In this document: piece after piece, positions 17,074-24,969 of the stretch
How the letters are laid out: the number at the start of each line of letters is the position of its first letter
Position numbering within the stretch: position 1 is the stretch's first letter
Notes under the pieces: model-generated
Seen by the model: only the letters and a program-made list of their open reading frames with translations
What the model was told of the DNA's origin: nothing
Database searches by the model: none
Translations under genes and position numbers: made by a program
Source of the DNA: an uncultured Methanobrevibacter sp.
GTDB lineage: Archaea > Methanobacteriota > Methanobacteria > Methanobacteriales > Methanobacteriaceae
Assembly: GCF_902774605.1 (NCBI RefSeq)
Contig: NZ_CACYJE010000013.1
Location: 1-33,992 of the forward strand
Length of the DNA: 33,992 bases
Reading direction: 5' to 3'

Positions 17074-18000
17074 ATGAATCTGAAAATAATTGATAATTTA
17101 GTAGTTGTCATTGACAATATTGTTCCTGCAAGATATTTGTCCAAGTTTCAGGAATTTTTGTTGAGTGGAGCCATTTTTACAGATGCGAGTAAAGTTTTAG
17201 CTATTCTTGTAATTTTTTTATTATTGTCAGAAACTGCTTTAGCATCATCATTGATGTTTCTAAACCTTCCTCTATCTGTGTTGATTATACCACTTTTTTC
17301 AATTCCTGGACTGTTCACATATGTCATTGTTCAGCAGGAAAGAAGGGCACAGGAAATAGAGCGGACGGCACCTGACTTTTTAAGGCAACTCTCCAGCATG
17401 CTCCAGGTAGGATTGAGCTTTGAAAACGCAATGGAGGACATGTCACAGTACGGCGAAGGTCCATTATACGATGAGATGCGAAGGACGATCATTGAGATTA
17501 GAATGGGTCGCAATTTCGATGAGGCATGGATTGCAATGAGCAAGCGACTGAAATCCCGTGAACTGGAGAGGATATTCGGAATAATACTTGACGGTCGTAA
17601 AAGCGGCTCAAGCATCTCAAAGGTGCTGTCTGATGTGTCAGATGACTTAAGGGATTTGATGGCATTGAAGCGTGAAAGAAGATCATCGGTGATGATGTCG
17701 GTGATGTTCCTTTTAATCGCAGCAGTCATAGCAACCCCGTTCGCCATAGGAATGGTCAGCGTCTATTCAAGCTTCATGCAGGGATTCGGCATGGAATCGG
17801 AAATCATCATGACCGCACCGATAGCGGGGGAAATATATTTAATCATCCATTCGATACTTGTCGGTTTCATAATCAGCATCATAATGGATGGTGAGGTTAA
17901 AAAGGGAGTGAAATACTCATTGCCGTTGGTTGTTGCTTCATTCGGAATATTCTATTTAATATCAACATTCGGCGGAACATTGCTAATGGGAGGTTTTTAA
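17074..18000 (+). CDS. TadC-like type II secretion/type IV pilus platform protein (T2SF)
   Basis: The 308-residue inner-membrane protein has two N-terminal helices (about 40-58 and 65-90), a cytosolic T2SF domain (about 95-200) and three C-terminal helices (about 207-232, 245-268 and 275-305). The T2SF domain shows the typical pattern: APDFLRQLSSMLQVGLSFENAM, then GPLYDEMRR and GRNFDEAWIAM, then the second-helix-hairpin GIILDGRKSG. Such proteins form the platform on which an ATPase drives pilin assembly. No ATPase or second platform gene is present nearby, so partners must be elsewhere. The gene has no ribosome site and appears leaderless. A class III pilin-like gene starts on the base after its stop codon, pointing to an archaeal pilus or adhesion system. 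Confidence 0.88.
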   Translation: MNLKIIDNLVVVIDNIVPARYLSKFQEFLLSGAIFTDASKVLAILVIFLLLSETALASSLMFLNLPLSVLIIPLFSIPGLFTYVIVQQERRAQEIERTAPDFLRQLSSMLQVGLSFENAMEDMSQYGEGPLYDEMRRTIIEIRMGRNFDEAWIAMSKRLKSRELERIFGIILDGRKSGSSISKVLSDVSDDLRDLMALKRERRSSVMMSVMFLLIAAVIATPFAIGMVSVYSSFMQGFGMESEIIMTAPIAGEIYLIIHSILVGFIISIIMDGEVKKGVKYSLPLVVASFGIFYLISTFGGTLLMGGF

Positions 18001-18183
18001 ATGGATAATAAGGGACAGGCATCATCGGAATTCATATTGCTTTTCGGCGGAATTGTGGTTGTGGTGATTCTTGCAATCTACTTGTACAATAATTACATGA
18101 GTGATTTGAGTGGGGAGATATCCTCCAGGGAGGTGAGTGAATTCAACAATGAGTTGAAAGCATTGGGTAAGCTTTTTAAATGA
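18001..18183 (+). CDS. Small class III signal peptide (pilin-like) protein
   Basis: The 60-residue protein starts MDNKGQASSEFILLFGG, which fits the archaeal class III signal peptide (QxSxExxxL). Cleavage by an EppA-type peptidase would fall between Gly5 and Gln6. A single hydrophobic helix (about 12-28) and a short charged tail follow, as in tiny type IV pilins. It starts directly after the stop codon of the TadC-like gene, with a GGGAGG ribosome site inside that gene, so the two are co-translated. It is probably the structural subunit or a pseudopilin of the same machine. It is short, but the signal motif and position are convincing. Confidence 0.85.
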   Translation: MDNKGQASSEFILLFGGIVVVVILAIYLYNNYMSDLSGEISSREVSEFNNELKALGKLFK

Positions 18184-18210
18184 TGAAATTTTCCCATTCA
18201 TCATCACCTT

Positions 18211-18219
18211 TTTAAATAA
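18211..18219 (+). promoter_or_regulatory. TATA box of the BASS transporter gene (leaderless)
   Basis: TTTAAATAA is centred 25 bases before ATG 18240, with no ribosome site between. A leaderless transcript separate from the pilin pair is likely. Confidence 0.55.
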
Positions 18220-18239
18220 TGTAAACAAATATTCACAAT

Positions 18240-19181
18240 ATGAAGAGAGTGTTCAAAGCGGTTGAAAAATATTATTTCATAATTATCATATTGTTCGTCA
18301 TATCATCATTAATTTATCCGGTGGCTTTCAATTGGGTTTTAAGTGAAGTCAATGGGGTAAAGGTAATCAATCTGCTTTTAAGCTTGGTGATTTTTACAAT
18401 GGGTACCACATTGGAATTTGATAATTTTGCCAATGTGTTCAGGCATCCCCGCGAGATAGCGGTTGGAATCTCTGCCCAATACATTATCATGCCCGTTTTG
18501 GCTTTTATTATTGCAAGCATTTTCTCCTTAGACACTGCCCTGACAGTAGGTTTGGTGCTGGTCGGCACTGTACCTGGAGGAACCGCTTCCGATGTCATAA
18601 CCTTCCTGGCAGATGGTGATGTGGCATTGTCAGTTTCCCTGACTGCAATATCCACTATTTTATCCCCGCTTTTAACTCCAATAATCACATTGCTGTTAAT
18701 AGGCAATCTGATACATTTCAATCCTGTGGACATGTTCATTTCAATTGTGCATATAGTGCTTATTCCAATTGCTTTAGGTTTGCTTTTAAACTATAAGTTC
18801 CCAAGCTTTTGTGAAAAGCTAAAGGATTACTTGCCGGGTTTGGCTTCCCTGGTTGTTTGTGTGATTGTTGCAGGAGTAATCGGAGCCAATAAGCAGGCAA
18901 TCTTGACATCTTCCGTGATTGTGATTGTCGTGATTGTCTTATTGTATTTCTTAGGGATGCTGCTTGGATTTGTCGCAGGCTACCTGACCGGTATGAAAAG
19001 GAAACAAATCATTACCGTAGCCATCGAATTGGCATTCCAAAATTCAGGATTGTCCACCAGTCTTGCTAAAACTCATTTCCCAAACCTTGCTCAGGCAACA
19101 GTTCCAGGGGCATTATATTCAGTTTGGCAAAACCTGGCGGGGTCCATTCTGGCATATCTGTTTAAGAAGTATCATGACTGA
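18240..19181 (+). CDS. Bile acid:sodium symporter (BASS) family transporter
   Basis: The 313-residue membrane protein has about nine or ten helices and the BASS/SBF signature: LVGTVPGGTASDVITFLADGD near residues 106-126, followed by the helix rich in small residues that carries the sodium site, and a late block ELAFQNSGLSTSLAKTHFP with the second conserved Asn-Ser pair. Length is normal for the family. It should couple sodium entry to uptake of an organic anion. In archaea the substrate is unlikely to be assumed a bile acid; pantoate, pyruvate and other small acids are known for relatives. It appears to be transcribed on its own from a leaderless promoter, 56 bases after the pilin-like gene. 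Confidence 0.9.
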   Translation: MKRVFKAVEKYYFIIIILFVISSLIYPVAFNWVLSEVNGVKVINLLLSLVIFTMGTTLEFDNFANVFRHPREIAVGISAQYIIMPVLAFIIASIFSLDTALTVGLVLVGTVPGGTASDVITFLADGDVALSVSLTAISTILSPLLTPIITLLLIGNLIHFNPVDMFISIVHIVLIPIALGLLLNYKFPSFCEKLKDYLPGLASLVVCVIVAGVIGANKQAILTSSVIVIVVIVLLYFLGMLLGFVAGYLTGMKRKQIITVAIELAFQNSGLSTSLAKTHFPNLAQATVPGALYSVWQNLAGSILAYLFKKYHD

Positions 19182-19274
19182 TTAATGTCTGATATATTTG
19201 CCAAAATTTTAATATTTTTAATGATAAACATTTGATCCAGCTGAGCATTTAATGAGAAAATCAATGGTGATAAG

Positions 19275-19490
19275 ATGCAATCTGATGCAATAGTTAACGC
19301 AATACTATCCTTCATTATTCCAGGTGTGGGTCAAGCAATAAATGGATATAAGAAAAAAGGTATCATAATGTTTGTAATCGCACTAATTATGGGCATTTTG
19401 GTTTATTATTTCCATATTCGAATAATCGGAAACATAGTGACTATACTATATTCATTATATGCTGCGTATGATGCATATAGTACATACTAG
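19275..19490 (+). CDS. Small TM2-like membrane protein
   Basis: The 71-residue protein has two membrane helices (about 5-18 extending into the loop, and 29-62, which may be two short helices). It contains PGVGQAINGYKKKGIIMF, which matches the Pro-Gly-x-Gly-Gln-x-x-Asn-Gly-x-x-x-x-Gly pattern of TM2/DUF5683-type small membrane proteins. A GGTGATAAG ribosome site touches the ATG. It is a single gene, closed by a strong hairpin. The function of this class is unknown. Confidence 0.75.
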   Translation: MQSDAIVNAILSFIIPGVGQAINGYKKKGIIMFVIALIMGILVYYFHIRIIGNIVTILYSLYAAYDAYSTY

Positions 19491-19496
19491 ACTGAT

Positions 19497-19526
19497 TTTA
19501 GATTTTCTCACATGAGAAAATCTAAA
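19497..19526. terminator. Bidirectional hairpin terminator, 14-bp perfect stem
   Basis: TTTAGATTTTCTCA (19497-19510) and its exact complement (19513-19526) flank a two-base loop between convergent genes. The hairpin overlaps the stop codon of the minus-strand channel gene. It should stop transcription from both sides. Confidence 0.7.
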
Positions 19527-20091
19527 TGTGTCCTTTAAGCTTAGGAATAATCCACATTGTCACTATTGAAAGCAGGCAGCAAATGATGACTGCCGGAGGA
19601 TATGCGAAATACCCGATAACCATCCCGATGATGACCAGAACAATGGTCATTAAGTAAATATAATCTTTTTGTAAAACCAGCTGCAATGCAATATTTGCCG
19701 GATCGGAATCCTTCAGGAACTTGGAAATCAGCTTTGAAAGCAATGCGGTTACAATGAAACTCAAACCATAGAGGAATTGCGGGAAGAACACATAGAAATT
19801 CTCCGCAACAAAAGTTGTAAGGTATGGCAGGAGTGAGAACACGAACAATGTGATTCCCATTGTCCAGATGACCTTTGAGTCAACCTTGTTCACGATGCTG
19901 AACAGGTTATTGTTGAAATTCCAGAAGTTGAAGCATACAATGAAACTGATTGCATAAATGATGAATTCATATTTCAATGCAAACAATGCTTCCCAGGAGC
20001 CGGATGATGCAAGAGGTATCTCCAGAACAATGATTGTTATGATGATCGCTAAAATGGCATCAATCAAGGCTTCAAATCTTTCAGTTTCCAT
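19522..20091 (-). CDS. TMEM175/DUF1211-like potassium channel subunit (second of a tandem pair)
   Basis: The 189-residue protein has six hydrophobic helices and opens with ETERFEALIDAILAIIITIIVLEIP, the first-helix pattern of prokaryotic TMEM175 (Arg followed by a Phe-Ser-Asp motif). Here the Ser is changed: the motif reads L-I-D. Prokaryotic TMEM175 proteins form tetrameric potassium-permeable channels in the cell membrane. I start at ATG 20091 behind a GGGAGGGTGA ribosome site; an in-frame start at 20118 would add nine residues and lie inside the neighbour. The upstream paralogue overlaps this gene by 11 bases, so the two are translated together and may form a mixed channel. The family call is good; ion selectivity is not readable given the altered motif. 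Confidence 0.8.
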   Translation of the reverse strand: METERFEALIDAILAIIITIIVLEIPLASSGSWEALFALKYEFIIYAISFIVCFNFWNFNNNLFSIVNKVDSKVIWTMGITLFVFSLLPYLTTFVAENFYVFFPQFLYGLSFIVTALLSKLISKFLKDSDPANIALQLVLQKDYIYLMTIVLVIIGMVIGYFAYPPAVIICCLLSIVTMWIIPKLKGHI

Positions 20092-20659
20092 TTTCACCCT
20101 CCCTTGTAAATCTGGCAATCAAAATCCATAAGACAATTGACAACAGGCAGGTAATGTAGATTCCCGGTATATAAACGGTATAGGTCAGGATAAAACCAAT
20201 CGCCATCACTATTAACGGGATGTTATGCATTGGGTTTGTGATTTGAAGATCATGGATGTTGCTGTAGGGATTGCTCTTGACAATGGTCCAATTCGCAGCA
20301 GTGTTCAGGATATGTGTTGCAATGAATATCACTCCAAACATTGTCTCGGCAGGAATTGAATAAACATTATTCGCAATCCAAATGGTGAAATAAGGAAGCA
20401 AAGAAATGACAAATGTCATGACTCCATAAATCCACAATGTGATATTGTCGATATTGTCCACAGCCCGGAACAGGTTATGGTTGGCATACCAGATATTATA
20501 CAATATCAAAAAGCTAATCAAATAGGCAATATAAATGTTCTGCAGCTCCAAAATTCCAGCCAAGGTAGGAGTTGTCGGCTGGGGGATTTTCAAAACCAGA
20601 ACCGTTATTATGATTGCAATGATTGCATCAAAAAATGTTTCAAATCTATCGGTTTCCAT
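20081..20659 (-). CDS. TMEM175/DUF1211-like potassium channel subunit (first of a tandem pair)
   Basis: The 192-residue, six-helix protein begins ETDRFETFFDAIIAIIITVLVLKIP and is a clear paralogue of the next gene. The canonical FSD motif of the first helix reads F-F-D. The start is ATG 20659. A longer reading to 20899 exists, but the added 80 residues lie antisense to the dehydrogenase gene and do not look like protein from this family. A TATA-like element at 20681-20689 (minus strand) is centred 26 bases upstream and there is no ribosome site, so the transcript is probably leaderless. The 3' end overlaps its partner by 11 bases. It shares a 52-base divergent region with the dehydrogenase gene. 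Confidence 0.8.
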   Translation of the reverse strand: METDRFETFFDAIIAIIITVLVLKIPQPTTPTLAGILELQNIYIAYLISFLILYNIWYANHNLFRAVDNIDNITLWIYGVMTFVISLLPYFTIWIANNVYSIPAETMFGVIFIATHILNTAANWTIVKSNPYSNIHDLQITNPMHNIPLIVMAIGFILTYTVYIPGIYITCLLSIVLWILIARFTREGENGN

Positions 20660-20680
20660 AAGATAATATTTATAATTTTT

Positions 20681-20689
20681 TAATATAAA
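20681..20689 (-). promoter_or_regulatory. TATA box of the channel pair (minus strand, leaderless)
   Basis: The minus strand reads TTTATATTA, centred 26 bases ahead of the ATG at 20659. The 52-base gap must also hold the promoter for the rightward dehydrogenase gene, so the two promoters probably overlap. Confidence 0.5.
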
Positions 20690-20711
20690 AATATTAATAA
20701 CAGGTGATAAG

Positions 20712-22124
20712 ATGGACATGCTAATAGGCGGAAAATATGTTACAAGCGAAGACAGGCAGGATGTGAAAAATCCTTTCAATGGTGAAGTAATCGACACAGT
20801 GCCGATAGCACACTTGCAAACAGCACAATTGGCAATTGATGCGGCTAATGATGCAAAGGAATCATTGACTGAAATGTCAGCATTCAAAGTATCAAACAAA
20901 CTCTATAATGTTGTTGAAAAGCTAAAGGAACATAAGGAGGAATTTGCCGAACTGTTGACAAGGGAGGTTGGAAAACCAATAAATGAATCCCTGGTGGAAT
21001 TGGACAGGTCAATAGAAACACTTAAACTGGCCGCTGAAGAGGCAAAAAGAATCTATGGTGAAAGCGTACCATTGGATGCAGGATTGAACGGAAAGGGATT
21101 TTTTGCATTCACACAACGCCTCCCATTAGGGGTGGTGGCTGCAATAACTCCATTCAACTATCCCCTAAACCTGACAATCCATAAAATAGCACCTGCAATA
21201 TCATGCAAAAACACAGTGATAGTCAAACCACCAACAGAAGCGCCCCTGACAGTGATGATGTTCTGCGAACTGCTTAACGAGGAATTCCCCGACGGGGTGG
21301 TGAATACTGTGACAGGCTACGGTTCGGAAGTTGGAGACTACCTTGTAACCTCGCCGGAAGTTAATAAAATATCATTCACAGGAAGCGTAACAACCGGATT
21401 GATGATATCCCAAAAGGCAGGGATGAAAAAGGTGACACTTGAGCTTGGCGGAAACGACCCGATGATTGTTCTGAAGGATGCAGATATTGACAAGGCAGTC
21501 AAAGGAGTGATCAACGGAGCATTCCTAAATGCCGGCCAGGTCTGCATGGGCGTTAAGAGAATAATCATTGAAGAGGAAATCGCTGATGAATTTGCACAGA
21601 AGCTTGTTGGGGAAACCGAAAAGCTGGTGATGGGAAATCCTCTGGACTCAAAAACAACTCTTGGAACATTAATCTCTGAAAATGCCGCCAGACAAGTTGA
21701 GGAGACAGTTAACAATGCAGTTGAAGATGGTGCAGAAATATTGATTGGCGGAGCGCGTGAAGGAGCATTCTATCAGGCAACAGTAATTGATAAGGTAACT
21801 CCATGCATGGATCTTGTGGTCAATGAAACATTCGGTCCGGTGGCACCAATAATCCGCATAGATTCAGTGGAGGAAGCCATTGAAGTGGCAAACGATACTG
21901 AATATGGTCTTCAGGCAGGAGTATTCACTGAAAGCTATTCGAATGCAATGAAATGTGCACGGGAAGTCGAGGCAGGAACAGTATTCATAAATAAGCAGTC
22001 AACATTCAGAACAGACAACATGCCTTTCGGAGGATTTAAAAACAGTGGCGTTGGAAAAGAAGGAATTAAATACGCCGTTGAAGAAATGACAAAAACAAAA
22101 TTAATAGGGTTAAATTTAAGATGA
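20712..22124 (+). CDS. cofA: Aldehyde dehydrogenase, CofA-like lactaldehyde dehydrogenase
   Basis: The 470-residue NAD(P)-dependent aldehyde dehydrogenase is complete. Glu244 (LELGG) and the catalytic Cys278 (GQVCMG) are in place, along with PFNYPLN, FTGSVTTG and the late FGPVAPI motif. Methanogens of this group usually carry one such enzyme, proposed to oxidise lactaldehyde to lactate for coenzyme F420 side-chain synthesis, as described for a Methanocaldococcus enzyme; length and start fit that subgroup. The gene symbol rests on that resemblance, and a different aldehyde is possible. A GGTGATAAG ribosome site precedes the ATG. The gene is divergent from the channel pair and ends at an 11-bp hairpin. 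It could in principle act on an aldehyde made by the NRPS reductase, but nothing in the layout demands it. Confidence 0.88.
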   Translation: MDMLIGGKYVTSEDRQDVKNPFNGEVIDTVPIAHLQTAQLAIDAANDAKESLTEMSAFKVSNKLYNVVEKLKEHKEEFAELLTREVGKPINESLVELDRSIETLKLAAEEAKRIYGESVPLDAGLNGKGFFAFTQRLPLGVVAAITPFNYPLNLTIHKIAPAISCKNTVIVKPPTEAPLTVMMFCELLNEEFPDGVVNTVTGYGSEVGDYLVTSPEVNKISFTGSVTTGLMISQKAGMKKVTLELGGNDPMIVLKDADIDKAVKGVINGAFLNAGQVCMGVKRIIIEEEIADEFAQKLVGETEKLVMGNPLDSKTTLGTLISENAARQVEETVNNAVEDGAEILIGGAREGAFYQATVIDKVTPCMDLVVNETFGPVAPIIRIDSVEEAIEVANDTEYGLQAGVFTESYSNAMKCAREVEAGTVFINKQSTFRTDNMPFGGFKNSGVGKEGIKYAVEEMTKTKLIGLNLR

Positions 22125-22147
22125 AATAGCTAAATTTTTAGCTATTT
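22124..22147. terminator. Bidirectional hairpin terminator, 11-bp perfect stem
   Basis: AAATAGCTAAA (22124-22134) pairs exactly with TTTAGCTATTT (22137-22147). It lies between the convergent dehydrogenase and tRNA-binding-domain genes and touches the stop codons of both. Confidence 0.7.
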
Positions 22148-22864
22148 TAAATAATTTTCAACAAGGTTACGTGTTTCATTAAGGGATTCCATAGGTATTC
22201 CCTTTGGCATTTGGCCGAGTTCGCCTTCAACATCCTTTAGGATGCTGCCGTTCATACCAAGGAACATTCCTTCGCTCACAATGTCGCTGAATGACTGTGG
22301 GGGAAGCAGGGAAACTCCTACTCTATTGTCATCTTTAACGTTCAGGTCATTTGTGACAACGGTTATTGCACGCTTTCCAAGATTGACATTGCATAACATC
22401 AGCTTATCATTTTTAGGATGCTGTGTAACGCTCATCACTTCACCGACCTTGATGTCCACTCCCATAATCGGATCATTTATCGGGCCTAAGGCCAGACGGT
22501 CTTTTAAGCCGATTATAGTGTCTAGGAAGAATCTCACCTTTGCAATGTTTTCCTGGGTTTTCTCCTTGTCCTCTTTTGGAGTGTTGCTTAGGAACTTCTT
22601 GTTCCAATCGTCCCCTCCCAGGTATTCGATGATTTTTTCAGCCTTTTCTTTTAATGAAGCAACATCAGGAGAGTTCACCAATTCATCTCCTTCAAGGTAA
22701 GAGTAAGTTAATGATTGAAAATCACTGTTCATTTGTTTTCCTAAATCAATAGCTTGTTTCTTGTTCCAACTTCCTCTGAATGATGCTGTTGGAATGAGAT
22801 TCAGGTAGTTTTCTCTTGCCTTGCTTGCTACTAGAATTCTATAATCTTTAGTTGTATCCCACAT
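22142..22864 (-). CDS. tRNA-binding OB-fold domain protein
   Basis: The 240-residue protein has an N-terminal helical and charged region (1-130) and a C-terminal EMAPII/Arc1p-type tRNA-binding domain (about 135-235). The domain is recognised by VDIKVGEVMSVTQHPKNDKL, then a central VTNDL strand and a late segment SEGMFLGMNG, in the order seen in the C-terminus of methionyl-tRNA synthetase and in Trbp111. No catalytic domain is attached, so it is a free tRNA-binding or synthetase-assisting factor. The N-terminal part resembles no family I can name. The ATG follows an AGAGGACTTCAA ribosome site. The gene is single. Confidence 0.82.
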   Translation of the reverse strand: MWDTTKDYRILVASKARENYLNLIPTASFRGSWNKKQAIDLGKQMNSDFQSLTYSYLEGDELVNSPDVASLKEKAEKIIEYLGGDDWNKKFLSNTPKEDKEKTQENIAKVRFFLDTIIGLKDRLALGPINDPIMGVDIKVGEVMSVTQHPKNDKLMLCNVNLGKRAITVVTNDLNVKDDNRVGVSLLPPQSFSDIVSEGMFLGMNGSILKDVEGELGQMPKGIPMESLNETRNLVENYLK

Positions 22865-22961
22865 TTGAAGTCCTCTTTTTAGTCTAAATTATATTTTAAA
22901 TTTATAATTTAATAAATTTTTTGTTAAATAAGCGATTTTAAAGTTTAAAAAACAAAAACTA

Positions 22962-22970
22962 TTTATATTA
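22962..22970 (+). promoter_or_regulatory. Probable TATA box upstream of the PRC-barrel gene
   Basis: TTTATATTA follows a purine-rich stretch (AAAACAAAAAC) that could serve as the TFB-recognition element. It is centred 55 bases before the ATG and would give a leader of about 30 bases containing the GGTGTAATC ribosome site. Confidence 0.5.
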
Positions 22971-23020
22971 ACAATAAAATAAATTTATACATATTTATTT
23001 AATTATTATGTGGTGTAATC

Positions 23021-23425
23021 ATGGTAGAAGTTTCAAAATTACGCAGTTTAGATATTTATACCAACACAGGACACTATGTTGGTCGTGTAGAAGACGTCAT
23101 TCTTAATATTAGATTAGGAACTATTTCAAAATTACAAGTAAGGGCTATTGAACAACAACCAAAACCAGCAGGTCTTTCCAGGTCATTTATGGGTATGCTC
23201 CGTGGAGAAAGTCCTGAAGAAAATGAAATGAGGTCATTCCAAAGCGATTTATTGACCGTGGATTTTGATAAGGTTCAGGCTATTGGAGACATTATGTTAA
23301 TTAACCCTAGGGATATGAAAAAAATCAATCCGGAACCTCAAATCCCTGAAGTTCAAGTTCCAAAACCAGAAAACCCAGAACCACAAGTTGAAACCCAAAC
23401 CCAATTCGATGCTGAAAGATTATAA
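23021..23425 (+). CDS. PRC-barrel domain protein with Pro/Glu-rich tail
   Basis: The 134-residue protein has a PRC-barrel fold at 5-107, typical in the line LRSLDIYTNTGHYVGRVEDVILN and the closing VDFDKVQAIGDIMLINP. A low-complexity tail rich in Pro, Glu, Gln and Val follows (about 108-132). Stand-alone archaeal PRC-barrel proteins are abundant and small; roles in RNA handling, and in cell division in some archaea, have been reported for relatives. The ATG follows a GGTGTAATC ribosome site. It is a single gene with a T-run after the stop. The fold is clear, but the role of this copy is unknown. Confidence 0.85.
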   Translation: MVEVSKLRSLDIYTNTGHYVGRVEDVILNIRLGTISKLQVRAIEQQPKPAGLSRSFMGMLRGESPEENEMRSFQSDLLTVDFDKVQAIGDIMLINPRDMKKINPEPQIPEVQVPKPENPEPQVETQTQFDAERL

Positions 23426-23482
23426 TCAAAAAATCTTTCAATTAAATTCTTTTTTTTATAAAACTCTTTTTACGTGATAACT

Positions 23483-24247
23483 ATGAAAGTAGGTATTATA
23501 GGCTGTGGAGCCATTGCTAACATTATAACAACCAGTATTGTTCAGGAAGAAAACAATATAGACATTGCATACTTCTTTGACAAGGATATTGAAAGAGCGG
23601 AAAACCTTGCAAGCTTGGCTGGAGGCGTGGCGGTTCTTGACTTTGATGACATGCTGAATGATGTTGATCTGATTTTGGAATGTGCAGCGCCGGTTTCAGT
23701 AAAGGAATATGCTCCAAAAGTGCTAGGTCATGGAATTGACATGATCGTGATGAGCATCGGCGCATTGATGGATTTTGATTTTTATCATGAGTTAGAATCC
23801 CTTGCAAAGGATAACGGTGCCAAGATACACCTTCCATCAGGAGCCATCGTCGGCTTGGATGGAATAAAGGCTGTTGCCAAATTCGGTCTTAAGGAAGTTA
23901 GTCTCGTTACTAGAAAATCACCAAAATCACTTGGCAAGAACATTGATACTGAAGAGGTGCTGTTTGAAGGAAAAGCATCCGATGCCGTAAAGGAATTCCC
24001 ATTAAACATCAATGTTGCGGCAACCATCAGTATCGCATGCCAAAGAGACATTGACGTGAAAATCATTGTTGACCCGAAAGTTGACAGGAATGTGCATGAA
24101 ATCACCGCCAAGGGGGATTTCGGTGAGTTCAAGACAACAACCATGAATTATCCATGTGCGGCCAATCCGAAAACAAGCATGCTGGCGGCACTTTCAGCAA
24201 TTAGATTGCTTAAAAGTTTCAATGAAACCATTTGTGTGGGTATGTAA
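23483..24247 (+). CDS. nadX: L-aspartate dehydrogenase
   Basis: The 254-residue protein has an N-terminal Rossmann domain starting VGIIGCGAIAN and the C-terminal NadX domain, with blocks such as LECAAP, PSGAIVGLDGIKA, ATISIACQ and the conserved His in VHEITAKGDFGE. It oxidises L-aspartate with NAD(P)+ to iminoaspartate, the first step of de novo NAD synthesis, replacing aspartate oxidase in anaerobic archaea. The start is ATG 23483 behind GTGAT; an in-frame GTG at 23474 overlaps that ribosome site. Its stop codon overlaps the ATG of the Thg1-like gene (TAATG), so the genes form an operon. Confidence 0.92.
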   Translation: MKVGIIGCGAIANIITTSIVQEENNIDIAYFFDKDIERAENLASLAGGVAVLDFDDMLNDVDLILECAAPVSVKEYAPKVLGHGIDMIVMSIGALMDFDFYHELESLAKDNGAKIHLPSGAIVGLDGIKAVAKFGLKEVSLVTRKSPKSLGKNIDTEEVLFEGKASDAVKEFPLNINVAATISIACQRDIDVKIIVDPKVDRNVHEITAKGDFGEFKTTTMNYPCAANPKTSMLAALSAIRLLKSFNETICVGM

Positions 24248-24969
24248 TGAAGGATTATGAAGTTTATTCATCTCTAAAAGTTCCGAAAAACTCAAAGATT
24301 GTCATTCGTCTAGATGGCAGAAGTTTCCATAAGCTGGCTAGCGATTTAAAATTGGTCAAGCCATATGACGAGAATTTTTACAAGGTAATTTCAATGGTAT
24401 GTAGGGATTTATTTGAGGAATTCTCTCCATTGTTCGTCTACACTTTTTCAGATGAGATAAGCTTGATACTTGATAATGTTCCTTTTGAAGGCCGTGTTGA
24501 AAAGATAGATTCCGTTGTTGCAAGTTTCACCGCAAGTTCATTTGTAATGCATTATGATGTTGATTTCACAAAGCCCCCTGCATTCGATTCAAGGATAATT
24601 CCGATTGCGGAGGGGGACATTCTTAAATATTTCAGGTGGAGGCAGGACGAATGCTGGAGGAATTGCGTCAACTCCCACGGCATCACTTACCTCAAATCAA
24701 AGTATTCAAATTCTGAAGCAAACGATAAAATAAATGGGTTGAAGTTAAATGAAATCCATGAATTATTGTTCCAAAATGGCATTAACTTAAACGATATCGA
24801 AACCTATAAAAAAAGAGGGATAGGAATATATAGGAAACATAAGGAAGTGGTCGGTTTCAACAAAAAGGAAAACAGGAACCAAACATCATACAGGAGTTAT
24901 GTTCACACCGACTGGGAGCTTCCAAAATTCACTGAAGAATTCTTTAAGAAAATCGGAGTGATTAAATGA
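24247..24969 (+). CDS. Thg1-like 3'-5' nucleotidyltransferase (tRNA-His guanylyltransferase family)
   Basis: The 240-residue protein matches the Thg1 superfamily. The catalytic metal residues are visible as Asp23 in RLDGRSFHKL and Asp69-Glu70 in YTFSDEISLIL. The FDSRI and YFRWRQDECWRNCVNSHG segments are also typical. Archaeal members add nucleotides to tRNA 5' ends in the 3'-to-5' direction, for tRNA-His maturation or 5'-end repair. The start is ATG 24247, whose A is the last base of the nadX stop; an upstream in-frame TTG lies inside nadX. The next gene overlaps its end by four bases. The operon pairing with NAD synthesis has no evident mechanistic link. Confidence 0.92.
   Translation: MKDYEVYSSLKVPKNSKIVIRLDGRSFHKLASDLKLVKPYDENFYKVISMVCRDLFEEFSPLFVYTFSDEISLILDNVPFEGRVEKIDSVVASFTASSFVMHYDVDFTKPPAFDSRIIPIAEGDILKYFRWRQDECWRNCVNSHGITYLKSKYSNSEANDKINGLKLNEIHELLFQNGINLNDIETYKKRGIGIYRKHKEVVGFNKKENRNQTSYRSYVHTDWELPKFTEEFFKKIGVIK

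Noticed and set aside
18314-18739. A 141-codon frame antisense to the BASS transporter
   Set aside because: It is a mirror of a well-supported membrane protein gene, with no ribosome site or family resemblance.
20660-20899. An 80-residue N-terminal extension of the first TMEM175-like gene
   Set aside because: It runs antisense through the dehydrogenase start, lacks a ribosome site and does not fit the family; the leaderless ATG at 20659 fits.
22242-22700. A 152-codon frame opposite the tRNA-binding-domain gene
   Set aside because: It lies fully antisense to a recognised gene and has a Ser/Phe/Leu-rich shadow composition.
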